The translations under genes and the position numbers were made by a program. DNA of 64,000 bases, from contig CAZGKW010000020.1 in assembly GCA_964526295.1 (NCBI GenBank), positions 15,198 to 79,197 on the forward strand, read 5' to 3'. Numbering within the stretch: position 1 is the stretch's first letter; each line of letters starts with the position of its first letter. The stretch is from CAZGKW01 sp964526295 (lineage in GTDB: Bacteria; Planctomycetota; Phycisphaerae; FEN-1346). Of this stretch, positions 42,812 through 51,306 are shown one piece after another. The notes beneath the pieces were generated by a model, which did no database searches, had not been told where the DNA came from, and worked only from the letters and a program-made list of their open reading frames with translations.

Positions 42812-43933
42812 GTGTCCCAACGCGGCACGCTTCTGGCCGACCGGATGGGCGCGATCGACGCCTCCGGCATCCGCAAGGTCTTCGACCTCGCCGCCCGACT
42901 CCAAGACCCGGTCAACCTCAGCATCGGGCAGCCAGACTTCGACGTGCCCGAGCCGTGCAAGGAACGGGCCATCGAGGCCATCCGCTCCGGGGCCAACCGG
43001 TACACGGTCACCCAGGGCGAGGCCGACCTCCGGCGGGCCGTCGCCGCCGACCTCCGCCGCGGATTCGGCTCGTTCGAGGGGGGCGTGCTCATCACGAGTG
43101 GCGTCTCGGGCGGCATCCTGCTGGCCCTGATGGCCACGCTGGACCCCGGCGACGAGGTCCTCGTCCCGGACCCCTACTTCGTCATGTACAAACACCTCGT
43201 GAACCTGGTGGGCGGCCGGCCGGTCTTCGTCGACACCTACCCGGACTTTCGCCTTCGGGCCGACCGCCTGGAGGCCGCCGTCACGGACCGGACGCGGATG
43301 CTCGTCCTGAACAGCCCCGCCAACCCCACCGGCGTGGTCTACACGGCGGAGGAGATGGAAGCGGCCGCGGCCGTCGCCGAGAGGCACGGCCTGCTGGTCC
43401 TCTCGGACGAGATTTACCGCCACTTCGCCTATGACGGCGATTGCCCGAGCGTCTGGCCGCTCTCGGACCGGGTCATCCTGCTGCGGGGCTTCTCGAAGAC
43501 CTACGGCATGACGGGCTGGCGGCTGGGCTACGCGGCCGGGCCGCCGGAGGTCCTCGGCGCGATGACCACGCTCCAGCAATACACGTTTGTCTGCGCTCCG
43601 GCGCCGTTCCAGCGGGCGGCCGTCGAGGCCCTCCGGACGGACGTCTCGGCCCACGTCGCCGAGTACCGGGCCAGGCGGGACCTCGTGTACGAAGGGCTGC
43701 GTGGGCGGTTCCGCGTGGAGAAGCCCGGAGGGGCGTTCTACATCTTCCCGGAGGCCCCCGGCGGGCGGGGGACCGAGTTCGTCGAGCGGGCCATCGAGGC
43801 GGGGGTCCTCGTCATCCCCGGCGGGGTGTTCAGCGAGCGGGACACGCACTTCCGCATCTCGTATGCGGCGCCGCCCGAGACGCTGGCCCGCGGCGTGGAG
43901 GTGCTGAACCGCCTGGCCGCCGAGGGGGGATGA
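42812..43933 (+). CDS. Class I/II PLP-dependent aminotransferase
   Basis: The 373-residue protein shows the aspartate-aminotransferase fold: LSIGQPDFDVPEPCKERAIE, GANRYTVTQGEADLRRAVA, NSPANPTGVVYTAEEMEAAA and VLSDEIYRHFAYDG. The PLP lysine lies in RGFSKTYGMTGWRLGYAAG. The substrate is not readable; aspartate, aromatic or alanine donors are possible. I chose GTG 42812 because GAGGAG lies about 8 bases upstream; the longer frame is cysteine-rich and unlike the family. It ends shortly before the promoter of the ketosynthase cluster. Confidence 0.87.
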   Translation: MSQRGTLLADRMGAIDASGIRKVFDLAARLQDPVNLSIGQPDFDVPEPCKERAIEAIRSGANRYTVTQGEADLRRAVAADLRRGFGSFEGGVLITSGVSGGILLALMATLDPGDEVLVPDPYFVMYKHLVNLVGGRPVFVDTYPDFRLRADRLEAAVTDRTRMLVLNSPANPTGVVYTAEEMEAAAAVAERHGLLVLSDEIYRHFAYDGDCPSVWPLSDRVILLRGFSKTYGMTGWRLGYAAGPPEVLGAMTTLQQYTFVCAPAPFQRAAVEALRTDVSAHVAEYRARRDLVYEGLRGRFRVEKPGGAFYIFPEAPGGRGTEFVERAIEAGVLVIPGGVFSERDTHFRISYAAPPETLARGVEVLNRLAAEGG

Positions 43934-44089
43934 GGTCCGGTTTTTGGCTTGCAGGCGGCGCGGCCCTGTGGTAGGGTCCGCGTTCTATTCTCGCCTCGCC
44001 GGACCGCCGGTGGAAAGCGGCGATCGGCAGGGCATATCGAACGCGCGGGTCCGGTCCGGTCTGTGGCCCGGCGGGGGCGCAAAAAGGCT

Positions 44090-44119
44090 TTGCACGCGGC
44101 GACGGGGCCGCGATAGAAT
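44090..44119 (+). promoter_or_regulatory. Putative promoter of the ketosynthase cluster
   Basis: TTGCAC and TAGAAT are separated by 18 bases, then G. The start codon at 44138 is only 18 bases after the -10 box and no strong Shine-Dalgarno sequence is visible, so the first gene may be nearly leaderless. Confidence 0.55.
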
Positions 44120-44137
44120 GCTTCGTCCTGGAACGCG

Positions 44138-44653
44138 ATGAGATTCTACCTGGTCGACCGCATCCTGGAACTCGATCCGGGCAAACGGATCGTCGCGGTC
44201 AAGAGCCTGAGTCTGGCCGAGGAGTACCTGGCGGACCACTTCCCGGCGTACCCCGTGCTGCCGGGCGTGATGATGCTGGAAGCCTTGGTCCAGTCGGCGG
44301 CATGGCTGGTCCGGGTCGAGACCGACTTCCAGAAGACGCTGGTGCTGCTCCGCGAGGCGCGGAACGTCCGATACGGCAACTTTCTGCGTCCGGGCGGGCA
44401 GCTCGTGATGGAGGTCGAGGCCCTGGAGATCGGCCCCGACGCGAGCCGCTTCAAGGGGGTCGGTCGTTGGGAGGGGCAGGTGTGCGTCCAGGCCCGGATG
44501 GCCCTGGAGCATCTGAACGTGGCCGATGAGGACCCGGCCGGAAAGGAACTGGACGGGGCCCTCCGGCAGCACATGAGGGAACGGTTTCGGATGATCGGAG
44601 GTCCGCAGGCTCTGGAGGGGGCGGAGCAGGTGTCGCCGGAGGCGGGCCGCTGA
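44138..44653 (+). CDS. FabZ-like 3-hydroxyacyl-ACP dehydratase (first copy)
   Basis: The 171-residue hot-dog-fold protein has DHFPAYPVLPGVMMLEALVQ with catalytic His34 and Glu48, the FabZ pair. The N-terminus (MRFYLVDRILELDPGKRIVA) and LREARNVRYGNFLRPGGQLV fit. It would remove water from a 3-hydroxyacyl chain held on an acyl carrier protein. The C-terminus extends about 20 residues beyond FabZ. First gene of the acyl-chain cluster, followed after 52 bases by the carrier protein. No ketoreductase accompanies it. Confidence 0.87.
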   Translation: MRFYLVDRILELDPGKRIVAVKSLSLAEEYLADHFPAYPVLPGVMMLEALVQSAAWLVRVETDFQKTLVLLREARNVRYGNFLRPGGQLVMEVEALEIGPDASRFKGVGRWEGQVCVQARMALEHLNVADEDPAGKELDGALRQHMRERFRMIGGPQALEGAEQVSPEAGR

Positions 44654-44705
44654 GGCGGTCCGGCCGCGGAGCCGGGGGACCGGGCACTCTGGGAGGTCAG
44701 ACGAG

Positions 44706-45104
44706 ATGGCGCCAACTCGCGACGAGATCATGGACAAGGTCCGGGAGAGCCTGGTGGACGCCTTGGGCGTCGACGAGGACGAGGTGACCCCGGAAGCCCG
44801 GATCGGGGCCGATCTCGGGGCCGAAAGCATCGATTACCTGGACATTGTTTTCCGGCTCGAAAAGGCCTTCAACGTCAAGATCCCGCGGGGCGATCTGTTC
44901 CCCGACAGCATCCTGAACAGCGACGAGTTCGTTCAGGACGGCAAGCTGACCGAGAAGGGCCTGGCCGAGCTTCGGACGCGGATGCCCTACGCCAAGCTCT
45001 CGGAGTTCGAGAAAAACCCCAGCGTCCAGGACATCGGCGACCTGTTCACGGTGGAGATGATCGTCAACTACATCGAGGCGAAGCTGAGCGAGGAAGCCGC
45101 CTGA
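44706..45104 (+). CDS. Acyl carrier protein with an enlarged loop
   Basis: The 132-residue protein is an acyl carrier protein with Ser41 in DLGAESIDYLDIVFRLEKAF as the phosphopantetheine site. Standard ACPs have about 78 residues. The extra residues lie between helix II and the last helix (LFPDSILNSDEFVQDGKLTE, then GLAELRTRMPYAKLSEFEKN). GGGAGG is upstream of ATG 44706. It carries the growing chain between the dehydratases and ketosynthases around it. The insert suggests specific docking. Confidence 0.9.
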   Translation: MAPTRDEIMDKVRESLVDALGVDEDEVTPEARIGADLGAESIDYLDIVFRLEKAFNVKIPRGDLFPDSILNSDEFVQDGKLTEKGLAELRTRMPYAKLSEFEKNPSVQDIGDLFTVEMIVNYIEAKLSEEAA

Positions 45105-45210
45105 ATCGGCTTTCGCTCGGGCGACCCGAGCCCGGCCGCGCCCGCCTCGTCCGGACGAAGCGGACCCGGTTGGGCTCGACTCTATACGGGCACCTTGAGG
45201 GTCCCGCCTG

Positions 45211-45708
45211 ATGCGTTGGATCTGGATCGACAAGTTCGTCGCCTTCGAGAGCGGCCGCCGCGCCGTCGCCATCAAGAACGTCACGATGGCCGAGGAGCAC
45301 ATCCACGACCACTTCCCGGGTTTCCCGATCCACCCGCCGACCCTCATGATCGAGGGGATGGCCCAGACGGGCGGCATCCTGGTCGGCGAAGCCCTGGACT
45401 TCGCCGAGCGGGTCATCCTGGCGAAAGTGGCCAAGGCGACGTTCCACGCCCGCGTCCGTCCCGGCGACCAGATCCGGTTCGAGGCGTCCGTCCGCGGCGA
45501 GGTCCGGTCCGAGGGGGCGTCGATCGAGGGGCGAATCACCCGGGGCGACGACCTGGTCGCCGAGATCGAGGTCCTCTTCGCCCATCTCGACCCGGCCAAC
45601 GCGCCGCCCGAGGTCGGCGACGAGAACTTCGTGTTCACCGACGACTTCGTCCAGTTGCTCCGAATGCGGAGCCTGCGCGACCTCCAGGCCCCGGGGCCGT
45701 CCGAATGA
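45211..45708 (+). CDS. FabZ-like 3-hydroxyacyl-ACP dehydratase (second copy)
   Basis: The 165-residue protein has DHFPGFPIHPPTLMIEGMAQ with His34 and Glu48 as in the first dehydratase, but the usual PxxPGV turn is changed to PIHPPT. The start MRWIWIDKFVAFESGRRAVA aligns with that of the gene at 44138, so the two are paralogues. They may form a heterodimer or act on different chain lengths. The gene is followed after 13 bases by the ketosynthase-like gene. Confidence 0.87.
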   Translation: MRWIWIDKFVAFESGRRAVAIKNVTMAEEHIHDHFPGFPIHPPTLMIEGMAQTGGILVGEALDFAERVILAKVAKATFHARVRPGDQIRFEASVRGEVRSEGASIEGRITRGDDLVAEIEVLFAHLDPANAPPEVGDENFVFTDDFVQLLRMRSLRDLQAPGPSE

Positions 45709-45721
45709 GCGGGAGGAGCCG

Positions 45722-47047
45722 TTGACGGATCGGATCGTCATCACGGGGATGGGGGCGGTCACCCCGGCCGGGACGGGCGTCGAGCCCCTCGTCCAGGCCG
45801 TCCGAGAGGGACGGTCCATCGTCCGCCTCTTGAGCCGCTTCGACAACGCCTCCGTCGAGATGAGCCGCATCGGCGGCGAGGTCGAGGAGTTCGACCCGTC
45901 GGCGGGCGTCCGGAAGGACCAGGTCCGCTACATCCGCAAGAACGCCAAGGTCATGGCCATCGACATCCAGATGGCCGTCGCGGCGGCCAACCTGGCCATG
46001 CTCGACACGGGGCTGCCCATCGGCGACCTCAAGGCCCACGAGGCCGTCCTGCCGAGCATCGATCCGGCCCGCTTCGGCATGGTCTTCGGCACGAACTTCA
46101 TCCCGACCGAACTCGACGACCTGGCGCCGTCGGTCCAGGCATCCTACGCGGGCGAGACGTTCAGCCTGAAGAAGTGGGGCACGGAGGGGATCCCCCAGAT
46201 GTTCCCCCTGTGGCTGCTGAAGTTTCTCCCGAACATGCATGCCTGCCACATCGGCGTCCTGTGGGACGCGCAAGGCCCCTCGAACTCGCTGACGCTGGGC
46301 GATGCCGGTGGCCTCCTCGCCCTGGACGAGTGCGTCCGCATCATTCGCCGAGGGGCGGCCGACCTGATGCTGACCGGCGGGGCCGAGAGCCGCGTCTCGC
46401 CGATCACGTTCCTCCGGCTCGATCTGCTGGATCGTCTGACGCTCAACAACGACGACCCGCCGCGAGCCAGCCGGCCCTTCGACTCCGACGCCGCCGGCAT
46501 GGTGGCCGCCGAGGGGGCCTGCGTCGTGATGCTCGAGCGTGCCGACCACGCCGAGGCCCGCGGTGCGAGGACGTACGGCGAGGTGCTCGGAACGGGCGGT
46601 TCCGCCCAGACCGCCGGCGTCAACGCGTGCGAGCCGGACGGACGGGCCGTCGCCCATGCCGTCCGCCGGGCCCTTCAGGACGCGCACGCCGACCCGGCCG
46701 ACCTCGGGGCGATCCTGGCGCACGGGACCGGGCTGCCGATGCAGGACCGGGGCGAGGCCGCCGGTCTGGCCGCGGCCCTCGACGGCGCCGCCGTCCCCGT
46801 GACCGCCACCAAAGGCGTCACGGGCAACATGGGCGCCCCCAGCGGCGTCGCCGACCTGATGGTGGCCCTCCGTCTGGCCGGCGAAGGGACCATCCCGCCG
46901 ATCCTGAACTGCGACCGTCCGGCCCCGGGCATCGACCTGGACCTCGTCAGGGGCGAGCCGCGGCCCCTGGAGAAGGACCTCGTCCTGGCCACGACGAACA
47001 TGGTCGGCGGCCAGACGGCGGCGGTCGTCGTCCGAGTGAATCGATAG
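45722..47047 (+). CDS. Beta-ketoacyl synthase homologue with altered active site (chain-length-factor-like)
   Basis: The 441-residue protein has the thiolase-fold ketosynthase frame: RIVITGMGAVTPAG, GPSNSLTLGDAGG, MLTGGAESRVSP, ILAHGTGLP and KGVTGNMGAPSG. At the catalytic Cys position it has Asp194 (GDAGG instead of ACxxS). The second catalytic His, in the KxxxGHxxxxxG motif, is Asn (KGVTGN). The first His (AHGTG) is kept. It therefore cannot perform normal condensation. Type II polyketide systems pair such a subunit with an active ketosynthase, which here follows 42 bases later. The start is TTG, with GGGAGGAG just upstream. Confidence 0.9.
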   Translation: MTDRIVITGMGAVTPAGTGVEPLVQAVREGRSIVRLLSRFDNASVEMSRIGGEVEEFDPSAGVRKDQVRYIRKNAKVMAIDIQMAVAAANLAMLDTGLPIGDLKAHEAVLPSIDPARFGMVFGTNFIPTELDDLAPSVQASYAGETFSLKKWGTEGIPQMFPLWLLKFLPNMHACHIGVLWDAQGPSNSLTLGDAGGLLALDECVRIIRRGAADLMLTGGAESRVSPITFLRLDLLDRLTLNNDDPPRASRPFDSDAAGMVAAEGACVVMLERADHAEARGARTYGEVLGTGGSAQTAGVNACEPDGRAVAHAVRRALQDAHADPADLGAILAHGTGLPMQDRGEAAGLAAALDGAAVPVTATKGVTGNMGAPSGVADLMVALRLAGEGTIPPILNCDRPAPGIDLDLVRGEPRPLEKDLVLATTNMVGGQTAAVVVRVNR

Positions 47048-47089
47048 CACCGCGCAGGGCGAGCGCGCCCCTGGCGACGGGAACCAGCC

Positions 47090-48382
47090 ATGCAGCGACG
47101 CGTCGTCATAACCGGCATGGGCACGGTCAACCCTCTCGGACTGACCGTCGAGGAGACGTGGGAGAACCTTCTCGCCGGCCGCAGCGGCATCACCCCGACC
47201 CGGATCTTCGAGTCCGAGACGTTCCCCACCCCCTTTTCCGCCCAGGTGTCCGAGTCGTTCGACGTGTCCAACTACGTGCGGGACCCGTCCGAGTTCGAAA
47301 TGGCGGGGCGCAACGTCGTGTTCGCGATGGCCGCCGGCAGGATGGCCCTGGACGATTCCGGCCTCAACGCCGACGACTACGACCCGTCGCGGTTCGGCAT
47401 CTACCTCGGGAGCGGCGAGGGGGTCCTCGACTTCATGACCACCGCCGACTGCCTGATGTACGGGATGGAGGAGCACGGGTCGGTGGACCCGGGCAGGTTC
47501 GCCGACCTGGGCATCACGCGGTTCGAGGCCATGCGGGAGCTCGAGGTCGAGCCCCACATGCCCATGAGCCACCTGGCGTGCGAGCACGGGCTGGGCGGTC
47601 CGGCGTACTCGTGCCTGACGGCGTGCGCGGCCAGCACGCAGGCCCTCGGCGAGGCCCGCGAGCTGGTCCGCACCGGCCGGGCCGACCTGATGCTCTCGGG
47701 CGGCACGCACTCGATGATCCACCCCCTGGGCGTGACGGGGTTCAACCTGCTGACGGCCATCTCGACCGAGCCGAAGGACGACCCGCCCAAGGCCAGCCGC
47801 CCGTTCGACCGCGACCGGGCGGGCTTCGTCCTCGGCGAGGGGTCGACCATCATGGTCCTGGAGGAACTGGAGCATGCCAAGGCCCGGGGGGCGCGAATCT
47901 GGGCCGAGATCACCGGCTACGGGTCCAGCGCCGACGCCTATCGGATGACCGACATCCATCCGGAGGGCCGAGGCCCCGCCGCCGCCATATGGACCGCCCT
48001 CAGCGACGCCGGCGTCAAGCCCGAGGACATCGACTACATCAGCGCCCACGGCACCGGGACCCAGGAGAACGACCGCGTCGAGACCCTCGCCATCAAGAAG
48101 GTTTTCGGCGATCACGCGTACCGGGTCCCCGTCTCCAGCGTGAAGAGCATGCTGGGCCACCTGATCGCCGCGGCCGGGGCGACCGAGCTGATGACGTGCG
48201 TCCTGGCGATTCGCGATCACGTGGTGCCGCCCACGATCAACCTCGATACCCCCGACCCGGACTGCGACCTCGACTACGTCGCTCAGGAAGCCCGCGAGGC
48301 CGAGGTCGAGGTGTGCCTGTCGAATTCGTTCGGTTTCGGCGGCCAGAACGACACGCTGGTCGTCCGCCGGCACGTGCCATAG
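47090..48382 (+). CDS. Beta-ketoacyl-ACP synthase II-like, catalytically intact
   Basis: The 430-residue FabF-type protein has the full triad: Cys179 in CLTACAAST, His in SAHGTGTQENDRVE and His in KSMLGHLIAAAGA. It would condense malonyl-ACP with an acyl chain. VVITGMGTVNPLGLTVEETW and SFGFGGQNDTLVVRR mark the ends of the fold. It is paired with the inactive-looking homologue at 45722; the pair resembles KSalpha/KSbeta. Housekeeping FabF is the alternative, but context argues for a dedicated system. Confidence 0.92.
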   Translation: MQRRVVITGMGTVNPLGLTVEETWENLLAGRSGITPTRIFESETFPTPFSAQVSESFDVSNYVRDPSEFEMAGRNVVFAMAAGRMALDDSGLNADDYDPSRFGIYLGSGEGVLDFMTTADCLMYGMEEHGSVDPGRFADLGITRFEAMRELEVEPHMPMSHLACEHGLGGPAYSCLTACAASTQALGEARELVRTGRADLMLSGGTHSMIHPLGVTGFNLLTAISTEPKDDPPKASRPFDRDRAGFVLGEGSTIMVLEELEHAKARGARIWAEITGYGSSADAYRMTDIHPEGRGPAAAIWTALSDAGVKPEDIDYISAHGTGTQENDRVETLAIKKVFGDHAYRVPVSSVKSMLGHLIAAAGATELMTCVLAIRDHVVPPTINLDTPDPDCDLDYVAQEAREAEVEVCLSNSFGFGGQNDTLVVRRHVP

Positions 48383-48492
48383 GGGGTCCCGGGCGGCCGA
48401 AGCGCGGCCGCAGCCCTTCGACGGGTCCCATTCGATGCGGGTGCCGGTGGCGCCGGCCGGAGCGACGGGGCCGCCAACCCGCGGGTGAAGCC

Positions 48493-49584
48493 ATGCCATC
48501 GATCTCGGCTGTTGCTGCCCTGCTTCCCCCTGCCGCCTGGGGTCTGCTTGCCGCCTCGGGGGGCGAGGAGAACGGGCTGCTGGCCTGGATGGGCCGGCAC
48601 TGGCTGGGCCTGCTGATCGGGGCGGTGCTGGCGGCGGTCTTCTTCGTGGTCCTGGCCATCATCGCCAAGTGGTCCCGGATCGCGATGAACATCTTCCTGG
48701 ACCACTCCATGCCGGTGACCGCCAATCCGCAGGACTACGAGCCGCCCGGCGGCGAGGTGGTCACGTTCATGAGCCGCGACGGGCGAAGCCTCCGGGGCAT
48801 GTTCGTCGACCGGCCGGCGGACCTCCCGGACCGGGGAACGGTGATCTTCTGCCACGAGTTCGGCAGCGACATGTACAGCGCCGGCCGCTACGGCCGGAGC
48901 CTGATCGACGCCGGGTACACGGTCTTCAGCTTCGACTTCCGCAGCCACGGGGGCAGCAGCACGCCTCGGGACTACGAGGTCCGCCCCTGGCCGAGCCACC
49001 ACGAGGTCAACGACGTCCTGGCGGCCCTCTACTACGTGGCGGGCCGGCGCGACGTGGAGGAGCGGGGCGTGGGGATCCTGGGCATCAGCCGGGGGGCGAG
49101 CGCGGCCGTCGTGGCCGCCGCCCTCGACCCGCGGATCCGGTGCCTGGCCCTCGACAGCGTCTTCTCGACCGACTACAGCCTGGACCACTTCATCCGGCGG
49201 TGGGCCCTGATCTTCGCCAACATCGACCTCTCGGACCGCGAGCCGACCCTCGGGTGCCGCCTCGTCCGGGCCATCTCGCTCCTGTACGTCGAGCTGAAGC
49301 TCCGGTGCCGCTTTCCCAGCGCACGCAAGGCCCTGATGCGGCTCGACCGGGTGCCGGCCCTGTTCATCGTCGGCGAGCGCGACGCCTACGTCCGGCCCGA
49401 GTACCAGCAGCACCTCTACGACGTCAAGGTGGGCGAGAAGGAAATCTGGGTCTGCCCCAAGGCCAAGCACAACCAGGCCGTGGCGACCGAGCCTGAGACC
49501 TACGCCCGCACGCTCGTGTCGTTCTTCGACAAGCACCTCGCCGGGGCCGAGACCGGCAAGACACCGGCCCGCATGGCCGGCTAG
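48493..49584 (+). CDS. Membrane-anchored alpha/beta hydrolase
   Basis: The 363-residue protein has one N-terminal membrane helix (LGLLIGAVLAAVFFVVLAII) and then an alpha/beta hydrolase domain. TVIFCHEFGSDMYSAGRY marks the oxyanion region, GILGISRGASAAVVAA the nucleophile elbow (GxSxG), VGERDAYVRPEYQQ the acid, and KAKHNQAVATEPE the His. The helix would fix it to the membrane. Within the cluster it could release or transfer the acyl chain, as thioesterases do; peptidase-like or esterase activity is also possible. Confidence 0.82.
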   Translation: MPSISAVAALLPPAAWGLLAASGGEENGLLAWMGRHWLGLLIGAVLAAVFFVVLAIIAKWSRIAMNIFLDHSMPVTANPQDYEPPGGEVVTFMSRDGRSLRGMFVDRPADLPDRGTVIFCHEFGSDMYSAGRYGRSLIDAGYTVFSFDFRSHGGSSTPRDYEVRPWPSHHEVNDVLAALYYVAGRRDVEERGVGILGISRGASAAVVAAALDPRIRCLALDSVFSTDYSLDHFIRRWALIFANIDLSDREPTLGCRLVRAISLLYVELKLRCRFPSARKALMRLDRVPALFIVGERDAYVRPEYQQHLYDVKVGEKEIWVCPKAKHNQAVATEPETYARTLVSFFDKHLAGAETGKTPARMAG

Positions 49585-49596
49585 ACGGACCGACCT

Positions 49597-51306
49597 ATGG
49601 CGCTCAACCTCTCGATGCGGATGTGGCGGGCCATCTGGACGCCGGTCCGCCTCGAGGCCTATCGCCAGACGTCCCGCTGGCTCCGGGCCGTCCGCCGCGC
49701 CCCCGAGACCCAGGCCGAGCTGTTCCGGCAGATTCTGGACCTCGTGGCCGGCAGCGACTTCGCCCGAGACTTCGGCCTCGACCGCGTCCGGACGCTGGAC
49801 GACCTGCGGTCGGCGATGCCGGTGGCGGGGTACGAGCGGTCGGCCCCGTACGTCGACCGCGTCCAGCGGGGCGAAACGGAGGCCCTGTTCGCCCCCGGCA
49901 CGACGATCCACATGTTCGCCATGACGAGCGGCACCACGGGGACGCCGAAGATGGTCCCCGTGACCGACCCGGCCCTGAAGGCGTACCGGCTGGGCTGGCT
50001 GGTCTGGGGGGCCGGGGCCCTCGACGACAACCGCGACGCGTTCGGGGCGAAGTTTCTCCAGCTCGCCAGCCGCATGGACGAGGAAACCACCCCGTCCGGC
50101 CTGCCCGGCGGCGCCATGAGCGGCCTGACGGCCCAGGCCCAGCGACGCAGCGTCCGTTGGCTCTACGCCGTGCCCCCCGAGGTCGTCTACGCCGGCGACA
50201 CCGAAACGAAGTACTACCTCGCCTGCCGCCTCGGGCTGACCCACCGTCGGCTCTCGCCGATCACGGCGAACCCGAGCACACTGCTGGGCCTGGCCCGGAC
50301 CATGGAAGAGAACCAGGAGCAGCTCTTGAGGGACCTCGCCGACGGGACGCTGAAGTCGGACATCGACCTGGGCGCCCCGTACCGCGAGCGGATCGAGCGC
50401 GACCTGAGGCCGGTGCCCGGTCGCGTCCGCAAGCTGGAACAGATCCGCCGCGAGACCGGCACCCTCCGCCCCAGGGACGTCTGGGACCTGCCCGTCATCG
50501 GGACGTGGAAGGGGGGGACGCTCAGTCTTTACTTGCGTGACGTCCGCCGCTACTGGGGCCACGGCCCGGTCCGCGACATCGGCCTGATTGCCTCCGAGGG
50601 CCGGTTCTCCGTGCCCCTTCGCAACGAGGGAAGCTCCGGCCTCCTGGAAGTCACCGGCACGGTCTACGAGTTCATGCCCGAGTCGGAGGCGGGCAAGGAC
50701 GACCCCGAGACGCTGCTGCCGGAGGAGGTCGAGATCGGCGGCCGGTACTTCCTGGTGCTGACGACGCCGGGCGGCCTGTTCCGCTACAACATCAGCGACC
50801 TGGTGGAGGTGACCGGCCGGGCCGGCCCCGTCCCCGCCATCCGGTTCCTCAACAAGGGCGAGCACACGTCGAACCTGACGGGCGAGAAGATAACCGAGTT
50901 CCAGGTCGTCTCGGCCGTGAACGAGTCGGTGGCCGACCTGGGCCTCGACGTCCACAGCTACTGCCTCTGCCCCACGTGGGAAACGGTGCCCTACTACAGC
51001 CTGCTGGCCGAGGAAAGCGAGGTGCCGGCCGACGCGGCGCCGCGGCTGGCGGCGGCGGTCGAGGACGCGCTGGCCGACCTGAACATCGAATACCGAGAGA
51101 AACGGGCCAGCGGACGCTTGTCGCCCGTTCGCGTCAAGACCGTGCCGGACGGCACCTGGCGGGCGTTCGACCGGGAGGCCATCCGGACCCACCGCGGGCG
51201 GGCCGAGCAGTACAAGCACAAGTTCCTCGTCAACGACGTGGACTTCGAGCAGCAGTTCGACGTCCTGGCCGCCTACGAACCGCCCGCCGAAGAGACGGTC
51301 CGATGA
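49597..51306 (+). CDS. GH3-family acyl-adenylating amido synthetase
   Basis: The 569-residue protein has the GH3 pattern: ATP-binding FAMTSGTTGTPKMVPV (residues 108-121), LYAVPPEVVYAGDTETKYYL, ASEGRFSVPLRNE, FLVLTTPGGLFRYNISDLVE and LNKGEHTSNLTGEKITE. Plant GH3 enzymes adenylate acids such as jasmonate or indole acetate and join them to amino acids. Bacterial homologues occur, but their products are mostly unknown. Next to an ACP/ketosynthase set, this suggests the acyl product is adenylated and conjugated to an amine. It overlaps the DUF1638 start by four bases. Confidence 0.87.
   Translation: MALNLSMRMWRAIWTPVRLEAYRQTSRWLRAVRRAPETQAELFRQILDLVAGSDFARDFGLDRVRTLDDLRSAMPVAGYERSAPYVDRVQRGETEALFAPGTTIHMFAMTSGTTGTPKMVPVTDPALKAYRLGWLVWGAGALDDNRDAFGAKFLQLASRMDEETTPSGLPGGAMSGLTAQAQRRSVRWLYAVPPEVVYAGDTETKYYLACRLGLTHRRLSPITANPSTLLGLARTMEENQEQLLRDLADGTLKSDIDLGAPYRERIERDLRPVPGRVRKLEQIRRETGTLRPRDVWDLPVIGTWKGGTLSLYLRDVRRYWGHGPVRDIGLIASEGRFSVPLRNEGSSGLLEVTGTVYEFMPESEAGKDDPETLLPEEVEIGGRYFLVLTTPGGLFRYNISDLVEVTGRAGPVPAIRFLNKGEHTSNLTGEKITEFQVVSAVNESVADLGLDVHSYCLCPTWETVPYYSLLAEESEVPADAAPRLAAAVEDALADLNIEYREKRASGRLSPVRVKTVPDGTWRAFDREAIRTHRGRAEQYKHKFLVNDVDFEQQFDVLAAYEPPAEETVR

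Noticed and set aside
43934..44137. A tRNA or other stable RNA before the ketosynthase cluster
   Set aside because: No cloverleaf, T-loop consensus or conserved RNA motif was found; only promoter-like boxes are seen.
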